Source of the DNA: Hydrogenibacillus schlegelii
GTDB taxonomy: Bacteria > Bacillota > Bacilli > Thermicanales > DSM-22653
Direction: 5' to 3'
Length of the DNA: 60,116 bases
Assembly: GCF_001653195.1 (NCBI RefSeq)
Contig: NZ_JXBB01000007.1
Span: 1-60,116, forward strand
The notes under the pieces were generated by a model that searched no databases, had not been told where the DNA came from, and was given only the letters and a program-made list of their open reading frames with translations. Within the stretch, counting starts at the first letter, position 1. Every line of letters starts with the position of its first letter. A program made the translations under genes and the position numbers. This document shows, piece after piece, positions 43,980 through 53,593 of the stretch.

Positions 43980-46271
43980 GTGCTGCGCGACGGAAGAGAA
44001 GACGGGTGCCGCCGGGGGAGGATCCCCCGCCTGGCGGCAAGCGTCGTCGCCATCGGGGTGGCGGTCGCGGCGGCGTGCGGCGCCACGGGCGCGGTGACGG
44101 CGGCGTCCGGCGCGGGCGGCGGCGCGGCGGCGTCCGGTCGAGCGGAAGCGAACGTCCAAGGGGAAGGGGCGGCCGGCGCCTCCGCCCGAATCGCCGTCGT
44201 CGACGTCGGCGGCCTTACCTTCGCCGCGCTCGAGCGGCTCGCGGCCGACGCGGCGTTCCGGGCGCTCATCGCCGAGGGGGACTGGGCGATTCTGACGACC
44301 CGCACGCCGTCGAGCCGAAGCCGGGTCAACGTCCTCCGGACGATCGCCTGCGGGCGCCGGGCGGACGTCCGCTTCCCGGCCGAGGCGCCGTGCGGCGCGG
44401 CCGGGAGGCGGACGTTTCCGGCGCTCCTTCAGGCGTCCGGGCGAACGGTCGCGGCGGTCGCCGTCGAGGCGCCGTCCCTCGGCCTTGAGGCGGAGGACGC
44501 CGGCCGGGCGGTGGAAGCGGGGCTCGGCCTTCGCCCATCTCGCCTGCAGGGGGGCAAAAGCGCTGAAGCGGTGGCGGCGGCGGTGCGGGATGCGGCCGCC
44601 GGCGCCGACTGGGCGTGGGTGGCGTTCGATCTGGCCGGCGGCGCGCCGGACCGACGGGCGGCGGACGTTCTTCGGGCGGTCGTGGAGGCGCTCCGGGAGG
44701 AGGCCGACGTCTTTTTGCTCGCCCATCCGACGCCCCGGGCAAGCGGCCGGGGCATCCCCTTCGGTCTTTTCGAAAGGCGCCGTCCGGCTCACGACGCGCC
44801 GCCGGAAGCCTATGCGCCACTTAAGCGGCGGTTTCTGCCGGGGCGTGGCCCATCGCCGGAAGCGCGGCCGTTTTCGGCGAACGACGGATCCCCGAGGCTC
44901 ATCCCGTCGGGAACGCTCCTCACGGCGGCGACGACCCGATGGCCCGGGATCGTCGCGGCCGTCGACCTTGGGCCCACGTGGGCCGAGCGGCTCGGCCTAC
45001 GCGGCGAGCCGGCGGAAGGAGCGCCGATTCGGCCGGCGGACGCCGCCGACGGGCCGAAAGCGCCGGGCGGCGCGGCGCTCCCCGGCGCGGCGGGCGCCGC
45101 CCGGGCGATCGAGGTTTCCCTCCGACACCTTGCCGCCGTCCGGCAGGCCGTGATGCCCGTCTACGTCAACGCGGCCGTCGGCCTCACCGCGCTCGCCGGA
45201 GCGTTTGTCGTCCTCCGGGGGCGCCGGGCGAACCGGCATCCGGCTCGGGGCGCCGGCCTCGGGCACCGCTTCGTCGCCCTGGCCGCCGGCGTAAGCCTCG
45301 GCGTGCCGCTCGCCGATGCGGCGTTCGGCCCCCTTCTCGGCCTCGGCCGGCCGCCGGCGGGCGGACCGCCGCCGGCGGTCGTCGGTCTTCTCTACGGCGG
45401 CGGCGCGCTGGTCCTGGCCTGCCTCTGGCTTCGCCTCGGTTTCCGCCGGACGCTCGCCGGCGTGGCGGCGGCGTTCCTCGGGCTTTTTGCCCTCGACCAG
45501 CTCGGCGGGTACGCCCAGAGCCGCTACAGCCTCTTCGGCTACGATCCTTTGCTCGGCGCCCGGTTCTACGGTCTCGGCAACGAGCGGATGGGCCTCGTGG
45601 TCGCGGGAGCGGCCTACCTCCTCGCCCGGATGCGGCCCGCCCTCCCCGTTCGGGCGGCCGCCTATGCCGCTCTCCTCCTCTTTTTGGGAGCGCCCTGGGC
45701 CGGGGCCAACTTCGGCGGGTCCGTGGCGTGGCTGGCCGCCCTGCCGGTTCTTTTTCCGGAAAGCGTTCGGCCGGCGGCTCCGCCTCGGCGCCTCCGGCAG
45801 GCGGTTTTCGTCGGGGCCGGGGCGGTTCTTCTGGGCGTCGCCGGTCTTTTCGCCTGGCATGCCGTCGCCGAGGCGCCGAGCCACCTTTCGCGCCTCGCCG
45901 AGGCGGTGGCGGCGGAGGGGGTGGCGCCGCTTCAGGAGACGATCGTCCGGAAAGGAGCGATGAACGTCCGCCTCATGCGGACGTCGCTGTGGGGCCGCCT
46001 GTTCTTCGTCGCCTTCATCGTCGCCGCCGCGTTGGTGCTCTTCTGGGCCAGGCGGGCGGCGGGCGTCGAGGCGGCCGAGCGCCGGGGCGCCGCTTCCGCC
46101 CTCTGGGTGAGCGCGGTGAACGCCGTCGTGAACGACTCCGGCGTCGTCGCGGCGGCGCTCGGGCTTTTGTTTGCCGTCTATCCGATCGCCGGCGCCGCGG
46201 GGGAAGACCCTGAACCGGAGGAGGCGTCGTCCCCGGCCGGCGCCGCCCGGGCGCCGGGTCGGTCGCCGTAA
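43980..46271 (+). CDS. Large membrane protein with extracytoplasmic alkaline-phosphatase-like N-terminal half
   Basis: 763 residues. GTG 43980 is chosen because AAAGGAG lies 8 bp upstream; an earlier GTG 43872 has no site and overlaps the repeat element. A signal/TM segment (about 15-38) precedes an exported region (about 55-385: ARIAVVDVGGLTFAAL, then a WAWVAFDLAG strand) that looks like a degenerate alkaline-phosphatase-superfamily fold. About nine TM helices fill the C-terminal half, with the conserved stretch SRYSLFGYDPLLGARFYGLG and later GANFGGSVAW, and ALWVSAVNAVVNDSGVVAAAL near the end. Such proteins occur in several Firmicutes and lack a known role. Polymer transfer at the outer face is possible (inference). 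Confidence 0.75.
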   Translation: MLRDGREDGCRRGRIPRLAASVVAIGVAVAAACGATGAVTAASGAGGGAAASGRAEANVQGEGAAGASARIAVVDVGGLTFAALERLAADAAFRALIAEGDWAILTTRTPSSRSRVNVLRTIACGRRADVRFPAEAPCGAAGRRTFPALLQASGRTVAAVAVEAPSLGLEAEDAGRAVEAGLGLRPSRLQGGKSAEAVAAAVRDAAAGADWAWVAFDLAGGAPDRRAADVLRAVVEALREEADVFLLAHPTPRASGRGIPFGLFERRRPAHDAPPEAYAPLKRRFLPGRGPSPEARPFSANDGSPRLIPSGTLLTAATTRWPGIVAAVDLGPTWAERLGLRGEPAEGAPIRPADAADGPKAPGGAALPGAAGAARAIEVSLRHLAAVRQAVMPVYVNAAVGLTALAGAFVVLRGRRANRHPARGAGLGHRFVALAAGVSLGVPLADAAFGPLLGLGRPPAGGPPPAVVGLLYGGGALVLACLWLRLGFRRTLAGVAAAFLGLFALDQLGGYAQSRYSLFGYDPLLGARFYGLGNERMGLVVAGAAYLLARMRPALPVRAAAYAALLLFLGAPWAGANFGGSVAWLAALPVLFPESVRPAAPPRRLRQAVFVGAGAVLLGVAGLFAWHAVAEAPSHLSRLAEAVAAEGVAPLQETIVRKGAMNVRLMRTSLWGRLFFVAFIVAAALVLFWARRAAGVEAAERRGAASALWVSAVNAVVNDSGVVAAALGLLFAVYPIAGAAGEDPEPEEASSPAGAARAPGRSP

Positions 46272-46355
46272 CGGTCGGAAAGGGGCGATCGCCCAGGTCA
46301 GGGCGGCCTGAACGTTCTTGAGGCGCCTCGACAAGATCGGGGAAGGAGGTTCGAC

Positions 46356-47081
46356 ATGGCCGGTTCAGACGGCGCGCTCGATCGGGAAAAGGCGGCCCTC
46401 CGGCGGGCCTTTCGGGGACAAAAGGTCCCGCCGGAGGTCGCGGCCGACCTTTCCCGGCGGATCGTCGCGCATCTTTTGGCCCACCCGGCGTACCGGGCGG
46501 CCGCCGTCGTCGCCGCCTACGCGCCGCTTCCCGGTGAAGTGGACGTGCGTCCCCTCTGGACGGCGGTCTGGGAGGCCGGGAAGACGCTCGCCCTGCCGCG
46601 GGTCGAAGGAAGGGGCCGGCCGCTTCGCTTTTACCGCGTCGAGCCCACCGCCGTCCTGAGCCCGGGCGCCTTCGGCATTTTGGAGCCGCCGCCCGAGGAG
46701 GCGGTGGACGGGGCGGCGATCGACCTCGTCCTCGTGCCGGGGCTCGCCTTTGATCGCCGCGGCGTGCGGCTCGGGTACGGCGGCGGGTTTTACGACCGGA
46801 CGCTGCCCGGACTCCGGCGGGCGCTCCGGGTGGCGCCGGCGTTTCCCTGGCAGATCGTCGATCGGCTCCCGGCGGTCGCCCACGACGTTCGGGTCGATGT
46901 TCTCTTTTTGCCGGACGGCCCGGTGCCGATCGCGGGGAGCGAAGGCGCGGAAAAACCGGCAAGGCAGGAAGAGCTTGCCCAAAACGGAGGGAAAGCCGTT
47001 GCGGAAGAAAAGGCGGAAGTTCCGGCGGAAGTTCCGGCGGATGGCTTCAAGAAGTCGTCCGGCGAAGCGAACGGCGCATGA
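46356..47081 (+). CDS. 5-formyltetrahydrofolate cyclo-ligase
   Basis: Makes 5,10-methenyl-THF from 5-formyl-THF using ATP. 241 residues; the enzyme core is about 1-195 and the C-terminal 45 residues are an extra charged tail with three repeats of EVPA-like sequence. Motifs: basic N-terminal helix KAALRRAFRGQ, YAPLPGEVDV, and GVRLGYGGGFYDRTLP (phosphate/folate site). GGAAGGAGG precedes ATG 46356. It lies 84 bp after the membrane protein. Confidence 0.93.
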   Translation: MAGSDGALDREKAALRRAFRGQKVPPEVAADLSRRIVAHLLAHPAYRAAAVVAAYAPLPGEVDVRPLWTAVWEAGKTLALPRVEGRGRPLRFYRVEPTAVLSPGAFGILEPPPEEAVDGAAIDLVLVPGLAFDRRGVRLGYGGGFYDRTLPGLRRALRVAPAFPWQIVDRLPAVAHDVRVDVLFLPDGPVPIAGSEGAEKPARQEELAQNGGKAVAEEKAEVPAEVPADGFKKSSGEANGA

Positions 47082-47178
47082 CGCGGCGGGCCCGAACCTC
47101 GCTCAGGCGTAAGGTTGGGGCGGGCAACCGGCGCGCCCGGTCGTTTCGTCGGACGCCGCATTCGGACGCAGGGGTACA

Positions 47179-47189
47179 ATACCGGGTAT
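47179..47189. promoter_or_regulatory. Palindrome ATACC-G-GGTAT upstream of soxB
   Basis: An 11-bp dyad sharing half-site ATACC/GGTAT with the larger dyad at 47233-47255, about 60 bp downstream; both lie in an AT-rich island. A possible second binding site for the same regulator. Confidence 0.45.
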
Positions 47190-47228
47190 AGCATTATGAA
47201 TAGTGTATAGAATTCACCCTATCCATAC

Positions 47229-47257
47229 TTGACATACCGTATCACGTTCGGTATGAT
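47229..47257 (+). promoter_or_regulatory. soxB: soxB promoter with operator in its spacer
   Basis: A perfect TTGACA (47229-47234) and TATGAT (47252-47257) are 17 bp apart. The dyad CATACCG-N9-CGGTATG (47233-47255) fills the spacer and touches both hexamers, as expected for a repressor site. Confidence 0.8.
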
Positions 47258-47348
47258 GAGCGATGAAGGCGCTTACCGTCTCACTTATCGAAAAAGTATA
47301 TTAAGGGCAAATCGCAGATCCAAAACGCGAACCCTGGGAGGGATGGCC

Positions 47349-49148
47349 ATGGAAGAGCGGCGCCGGGTCGCCGAACCGCCGGTCGGGGCCCAAGGGTGCG
47401 GTCACGATCACGCCGGCGGGTGCGCCCATGCGCCCGGAGAGGCGCGGACGCTCACCCGCCGGGAGGTGCTCAAGGTCATCGGTTCCGTCGGCGTCGGCCT
47501 CGGGCTGTACCCGATCGTCACGGGGCTCGCCGCCGGGGAGCGGGCGTACGCCAAGGACTGGTCGGTGCCGCCGCGGAAGGTGGTCCAGCTCACCTTTCTC
47601 CACACGACGGACATCCACGGCCAGGTGCTGACGCACCCGGAGATGTTTCGGGTGAACGGGAAGAACGTCTTCAAACCGGCCGGCGGCATGGCGCGGCTTA
47701 AGACGCTGTTTAAACTCATCCGGGCGGAAAACCCGGGAAACGTTTTTATCGTCGACACCGGCGATTGCTATCAGGGCTCGGCCATCGCCGCCTTGAGCCG
47801 CGGCCGGGCGATGATCGACATCATGAATCGCATGGGCTACGACCTCGCGCTTCCGGGAAACTGGGAGGTCGTCTACGGCCCGGCGCGGCTGGTGGAGCTG
47901 GCCGTCGGCTACCACTTCCCCGTCATCTGCTCGAACATGGTCTGGGATCAGGAAGGGCTCGATCCCGGCTATCCGCTTTACCCGAACTATTTTATCGCCG
48001 AGATGGGGGGCGTCCGCATCGGCTTCATCGGCTACAACGACCCGCTGACGAAAATCCGCCAGGCGCCGGCGTATCATAAAGGCATTCAGTTCAGCTTTCC
48101 CGAGGAGACGGCGCCCCGGCTCGTCGATCTCCTCCGGACGCGTTACAAATGCGACATCGTCATCATGCTCGCCCACCTCGGCCTGGCGCAGCAGGTGACG
48201 TTTGCCCAGAAACCCGAGGCGAGCGGCATCGACTTCATCTTCGGCGGCGACACGCACCAGCGGACGTACGATCCGATCACCCTCGGCGTGCCGGTGACCG
48301 AGGCGGGCGCCTTCGGCTCGTTCGTCGGCCGGCTGGACGTCCTCGTCGAAGACCGAAAGATCAAAGATTACCGCTACGAGCTCATCCCCGTCCTCGCCGA
48401 GCGCTACCCCGAAGACGAAGAGGTCAAAAAGGTCGTCCTGGAAGTCCGGAAGCCCTACCGGCCGATCATCGAGCGGAAGATCGGCGAGACGAAATCGTAC
48501 CTCTACCGCTACAACGTGCTGGAAAACCCGATCGACAACCTCATCACCGACGCCATCCGCGAAGCCACCGGCGCCGACATCGGCATCTCCAACGGCTTTC
48601 GCTTCGCGCCGCCGGTCGCGCCGGGGCCGATCACGGTGGAAGACCTCTGGAGCTGGCTCCCGGTCAACGCTCCGATCAAGACCGGCATCGCCACCGGCGA
48701 GATGATCTGGCAGTGGATGGAGCGGGAGCTCAACAACGTCTTTACGAACGACATCCCGAAGCGGGTCGGCGGCTGGGTCGTCCGCTTCTCCGGCATGAAG
48801 GTGAAAATGTTCATCGACCGGCCGATGGGGAAGCGGGTTCAGTCGATCGAGATCGGCGGAAAGCCCCTCGAGCGGGACAAAACATACTTCGTCGCCGCCT
48901 GCGATCGGGAAGGAGACCCGCCGGAGATGCTCTGTCGCCTGAAGCCGGTCAAAGAGCCGAAGGTGCTCGACGTCGACCTGCACACGGTGGTGGAACGGTT
49001 TTTGCAAAAGCACAGCCCGATCGACGACGGCATCGAAGGGCGCGTCGTCGCCCTCGACGCGAAAGACGTGTTCGCTTTTGCGGAGGGGTTTGGTCCTGAG
49101 GAGGTGTACAACGAGCCGGTCCCCGGGACGACGTACAGTTTCCGCTGA
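47349..49148 (+). CDS. soxB: SoxB-like thiosulfohydrolase / 5'-nucleotidase-family protein, Tat-exported
   Basis: 599 residues. ATG 47349 is chosen (GGGAGGG 7 bp upstream; ATG 47343 is too close). A His/Cys-rich head (GCGHDHAGGCAHA) precedes a twin-arginine signal (TRREVLKVIGSVGVGLGL, Arg37-Arg38). Metallophosphatase motifs: FLHTTDIHGQ, DTGDCYQGS, PGNWEVVYG (SoxB-type in place of the nucleotidase GNHE), MLAHLG and GGDTHQRTYDP. The 5'-nucleotidase C-terminal domain includes SNGFRFAPPVAPGPITVEDLW. SoxB releases sulfate from carrier-bound thiosulfate in sulfur oxidation. No soxAXYZ or CD genes are in the window. A dyad-containing promoter controls it, and tatA lies two genes downstream. Confidence 0.85.
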   Translation: MEERRRVAEPPVGAQGCGHDHAGGCAHAPGEARTLTRREVLKVIGSVGVGLGLYPIVTGLAAGERAYAKDWSVPPRKVVQLTFLHTTDIHGQVLTHPEMFRVNGKNVFKPAGGMARLKTLFKLIRAENPGNVFIVDTGDCYQGSAIAALSRGRAMIDIMNRMGYDLALPGNWEVVYGPARLVELAVGYHFPVICSNMVWDQEGLDPGYPLYPNYFIAEMGGVRIGFIGYNDPLTKIRQAPAYHKGIQFSFPEETAPRLVDLLRTRYKCDIVIMLAHLGLAQQVTFAQKPEASGIDFIFGGDTHQRTYDPITLGVPVTEAGAFGSFVGRLDVLVEDRKIKDYRYELIPVLAERYPEDEEVKKVVLEVRKPYRPIIERKIGETKSYLYRYNVLENPIDNLITDAIREATGADIGISNGFRFAPPVAPGPITVEDLWSWLPVNAPIKTGIATGEMIWQWMERELNNVFTNDIPKRVGGWVVRFSGMKVKMFIDRPMGKRVQSIEIGGKPLERDKTYFVAACDREGDPPEMLCRLKPVKEPKVLDVDLHTVVERFLQKHSPIDDGIEGRVVALDAKDVFAFAEGFGPEEVYNEPVPGTTYSFR

Positions 49149-49303
49149 TCAAAAAACGCCGGAACCGCCGGATCGCCCCCGTTTCGCGGGGCGAAGGAAA
49201 CGCCGGACGCCGTCCGTTTCGCCGATCCAAAGCGATGCCGTTCGCCGCTCGGGACGCCGAGCCAAAGCAACACCGAATGCCGGCGGCGGTAAGCGGTTTC
49301 GCC

Positions 49304-49332
49304 TTGAGTTCCCCCGCCGGTTGCGTTATGAT
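49304..49332 (+). promoter_or_regulatory. Promoter of the mog/moaB-tatA unit
   Basis: TTGAGT (49304-49309) and TATGAT (49327-49332) are 17 bp apart. Confidence 0.72.
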
Positions 49333-49355
49333 GGGAACACAAGGGGGCATCGGGC

Positions 49356-49838
49356 TTGGATTGGCGATTCGGCATCTTGTGGATCAGCGACCGCGGCGCC
49401 CGCGGGGAGCGGGAAGACCAAAGCCGCGGCATCATCACCGACCTCTTGGAAAAGCGGATCGGCGGCCGGGTGGTCACGTACAAGGTCGTCCCGGACGAGA
49501 TCGAGACGATCAAGGAGACGATGATCGACATGATCGAGCGGGACGGGGTGGACCTCATCGTCACGACCGGCGGCACCGGCCTCGGTCCCCGGGACGTGAC
49601 GCCGGAGGCGACGCTTCAGATCGTCGACCGGGTCATCCCGGGCTTCGCCGAAGAGATGCGCCGCCGGGCGTCGCAAGTGTCGCCGAACGAGCTTTTTTCC
49701 CGGGCCGTCATCGGCACCCGGAAGCGGACGCTCATCGTCAACCTTCCCGGCGCGCCCCGTTCCGCCGAGATCTGCCTGAGCGCGATTCTGGAATTCATTC
49801 CGCCGGCGCTGGAGCTTCTCGCCGGCAAAAGGGGCTGA
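49356..49838 (+). CDS. Molybdenum cofactor biosynthesis protein (MogA/MoaB family)
   Basis: 160-residue MPT-adenylation-domain protein. TTG 49356 follows AAGGGGG. The molybdopterin-binding loop TTGGTGLGPRDVTPEAT and the second site NLPGAPRSAEICL are intact. It acts late in molybdopterin synthesis. In B. subtilis moaC sits at this place near tat and gro genes, so this locus keeps a molybdopterin theme with a different member. It ends 6 bp before tatA. Confidence 0.92.
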   Translation: MDWRFGILWISDRGARGEREDQSRGIITDLLEKRIGGRVVTYKVVPDEIETIKETMIDMIERDGVDLIVTTGGTGLGPRDVTPEATLQIVDRVIPGFAEEMRRRASQVSPNELFSRAVIGTRKRTLIVNLPGAPRSAEICLSAILEFIPPALELLAGKRG

Positions 49839-49844
49839 TCCGCC

Positions 49845-50036
49845 GTGTTTCAAAACATCGGCATCCCCGGGCTCATCCTCATTCTGATCCTCGCGCTCAT
49901 CATCTTCGGCCCGAGCAAGCTGCCGGAGATCGGCCGCGCCTTCGGCACGACGCTCAAAGAATTTAAAAAGGCGGCCCAGGAACTCACCGACGACGACCAG
50001 AAAAAATCTCCGCCGTCGTCCGGCGCCGGCGCCTGA
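49845..50036 (+). CDS. tatA: Sec-independent translocase protein TatA
   Basis: 63 residues: one N-terminal TM helix ([24 protein letters not shown]), the FGPSKLPE hinge, then amphipathic helix [22 protein letters not shown] 49845 follows AAAAGGGG. It forms the Tat pore with TatC; no tatC is in the window although B. subtilis has tatCY next to tatAY here. It would serve the Tat-signal SoxB-like protein upstream. The stop codon lies inside its terminator hairpin. Confidence 0.94.
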   Translation: MFQNIGIPGLILILILALIIFGPSKLPEIGRAFGTTLKEFKKAAQELTDDDQKKSPPSSGAGA

Positions 50037-50052
50037 TGCCGGCGCTTTTTTT
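50023..50052 (+). terminator. tatA terminator
   Basis: GCGCCGGC (50023-50030) pairs with GCCGGCGC (50038-50045), then seven T. The loop contains the tatA stop codon. Confidence 0.9.
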
Positions 50053-50121
50053 ATGCCGGCCGGGGGCATCGGTTGGGCCGGCGACATCCAGGAATATGCA
50101 AAAACGACAAAACCGCTCCCC

Positions 50122-50150
50122 TTGCCTTTTGCCGGGCGGATGATTATGAT
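50122..50150 (+). promoter_or_regulatory. groESL promoter
   Basis: TTGCCT (50122-50127) and TATGAT (50145-50150) are 17 bp apart, with the predicted start just before the CIRCE element. Confidence 0.85.
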
Positions 50151-50161
50151 GAGAAGTGGTG

Positions 50162-50188
50162 TTAGCACTCGGATCCATTGAGTGCTAA
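50162..50188. promoter_or_regulatory. CIRCE element (HrcA operator)
   Basis: TTAGCACTC (50162-50170), 9 bp, GAGTGCTAA (50180-50188): a perfect match to the CIRCE consensus. HrcA repression of groESL and heat induction are expected. Confidence 0.98.
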
Positions 50189-50252
50189 CAAGGCGGCGGA
50201 GAGCGCCGCGGGCGCGACGAACGAAGATCGAGTGGCAAAGGAGGGATCGCCG

Positions 50253-50534
50253 ATGCTCCGTCCGTTGGGCGACCGCGTCATCGTCGAACCCGCCGAGCGG
50301 GAGGAGAAGACCGCGAGCGGCATCGTCCTGCCGGATACGGCCAAGGAAAAGCCGCAGGAGGGCAAGGTCATCGCCGTCGGCACCGGCCGGCTGGAAGACG
50401 GCAAGCGGGTGCCGCTGGAGGTCAAGGAAGGGGACCGCGTCATCTTCTCGAAGTACGCCGGCACGGAAGTGAAGTATCAGGACAAGGAATACCTCATCCT
50501 TCGGGAGTCCGACATTCTCGCCGTCATCGACTGA
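50253..50534 (+). CDS. groES: Co-chaperonin GroES
   Basis: 93 residues, normal length. ATG 50253 follows AAAGGAGGG. GroES beta-barrel landmarks: [12 protein letters not shown], the mobile loop [20 protein letters not shown], and [21 protein letters not shown]. It caps the GroEL ring. It is controlled by the CIRCE element 64 bp upstream. The gap to groEL (222 bp) is longer than usual. Confidence 0.98.
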   Translation: MLRPLGDRVIVEPAEREEKTASGIVLPDTAKEKPQEGKVIAVGTGRLEDGKRVPLEVKEGDRVIFSKYAGTEVKYQDKEYLILRESDILAVID

Positions 50535-50726
50535 GCCCGTCGGCGTTCGCCGTCGGATCCGCCGCGGGTCAGCGGAGAAAAGGTCGACGGCGTCGACCGG
50601 CGCGCCGTCCGGCGGCCGGCAGGAGTTGGCCCGGGCCGAAGAAGGCCGGTGATGGGCCGGGTCTCGGACGGCGGGGCACATACGGGGCCGGCGCCTTGGG
50701 GCGCGGCCGAAGCGGTCTGTCCATAG

Positions 50727-52376
<1,650 letters not shown>

Positions 52377-52409
52377 TCCGTCGCCTCGGCGGAGGGGTCC
52401 GGCGGAAAA

Positions 52410-52438
52410 AGCGGGAGCCTTTCGGCTCCCGCTTTTTT
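52410..52438 (+). terminator. groEL terminator
   Basis: AGCGGGAGCC (52410-52419)-TTTC-GGCTCCCGCT (52424-52433), then T-run to 52438. Confidence 0.93.
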
Positions 52439-52555
52439 GCGTGCGCTCGTTTTGGCGTTCGGCATGGGCCGGTTTTCGTGTTCCACGCCAGGGCGCGAAG
52501 GGCGCTTCCCGTTCAGGTTCGGATCGGCGCAGGGGTCGGGCCGATCGAAAAGCGG

Positions 52556-53233
52556 TCAGTCGTAAAGGGCGAAAAGGGCGATGAGGATGAGCATGACCCC
52601 GCTTAAGAGCGTGCCGAATTGTCCGACGGTAAACGGGCCGAGCCGGAGGCGGCTTACGCGTTCCCCGACGGCGACGCCGCCGGCGACGCTTACAAAGCTG
52701 CCGATGGCGGTGATGAAGGAAAGCCAGAAGGGCGAGAGGCCGAACAGCCCGGCGCCGACGCCGTTTGTGAGGGCGTTGGCCGAGAGGGCCGCCCCGAGGA
52801 CGATCGATTCGCCGAGGCCGATCGTCTGGGAGCGGTCGACGTCGACCTGTTCCGGATGCTTCAGGATGCGGGTGAGACACCCGCTCGGTCGGGGGGCCGT
52901 CGCTTCGGCGTCTCGATCGGCCGCCCCGGCGCCTCCCCGCTGGCGGGCGCGGCGCTGTTTCGGCCAGTCGCGGGGGACGGCGAGCAGGATGATCCGGAGG
53001 CCGATGACGACGAGGAGAAACGAGCCGAGAAAGACCGGAAGCATCCCCGGGAGCACGTCGGCGATCCACCGGCCGAAGAGGATGCCGGCGAGGCTGAAGA
53101 GAAAGGCGATGGCGGCGATGAGCGCATTCGAGGGGACGGGGATGCGGATGCGCCGGAGGCCGTAGGTGATGCCGACGCCGAAGTTGTCGACGCTCGAGGA
53201 GATGGCGAAACCGACGAGGAGGAGCCATTTCAT
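52556..53233 (-). CDS. ytaF: Sporulation membrane protein YtaF (MntP-like)
   Basis: 225 residues, six TM helices in two related halves. MKWLLLVGFAISSSVDNFGVGITYGLRRIRIP matches the YtaF/MntP start, and the second half has SANALTNGVGAGLFGL, where the MntP metal-ligand Asp is Asn. A charged loop (about 95-145) separates the halves. ATG 53233 has no good ribosome-binding site; minus-strand AAAGGAGGTG lies about 65 bp upstream beside an in-frame GTG. YtaF belongs to the Bacillus sporulation genes; transport function unproven. Confidence 0.87.
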   Translation of the reverse strand: MKWLLLVGFAISSSVDNFGVGITYGLRRIRIPVPSNALIAAIAFLFSLAGILFGRWIADVLPGMLPVFLGSFLLVVIGLRIILLAVPRDWPKQRRARQRGGAGAADRDAEATAPRPSGCLTRILKHPEQVDVDRSQTIGLGESIVLGAALSANALTNGVGAGLFGLSPFWLSFITAIGSFVSVAGGVAVGERVSRLRLGPFTVGQFGTLLSGVMLILIALFALYD

Positions 53234-53593
53234 GGCGGTCGCCCGGTTCGGATCGTCCCTTCCGCGTTCTTCGGGCGGGAAGCCGTCGAACCAGCCGTTC
53301 ACCTCCTTTGGGCAATGTGGCCGGAGGATTTCGGCACCGGTCGTTCCGGCCGCGAAAAGCCGGGCGAGGCCGGGTCGCATGGGGGACCCGATCACGGACG
53401 GGCGGCGGCCGTCCCGGCCTCTCACGGACCGGGCGGCGGCCGGGCCGGTGGCTTCGGCGGCGCTGGGCGTGACGCTCACACGATATGCCGCGGGGCAGCG
53501 ACGGTGCCTGTCCCTTTTTTTCCGCACGCCAGACCGGTACAATGAAAGAAAATGCGGCCTGAGGCGGCGAAAGCGGTGCAGGAGGCGGATCCC
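53234..53593. other. Divergent ytaF-yeaC intergenic region
   Basis: 360 bp holding a minus-strand AAAGGAGGTG (53296-53305) with no usable start at normal spacing, a plus-strand terminator-like hairpin (53492-53521) and the yeaC -10 (TACAAT 53538-53543, with only TTTTTT at the -35 position). Confidence 0.55.
53492..53521 (+). terminator. Terminator-like hairpin upstream of yeaC
   Basis: GGGGCAG (53492-53498) pairs with CTGTCCC (53508-53514, one G-U), then seven T. No plus-strand gene is known upstream, so the transcript it would end is unidentified. Confidence 0.6.
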
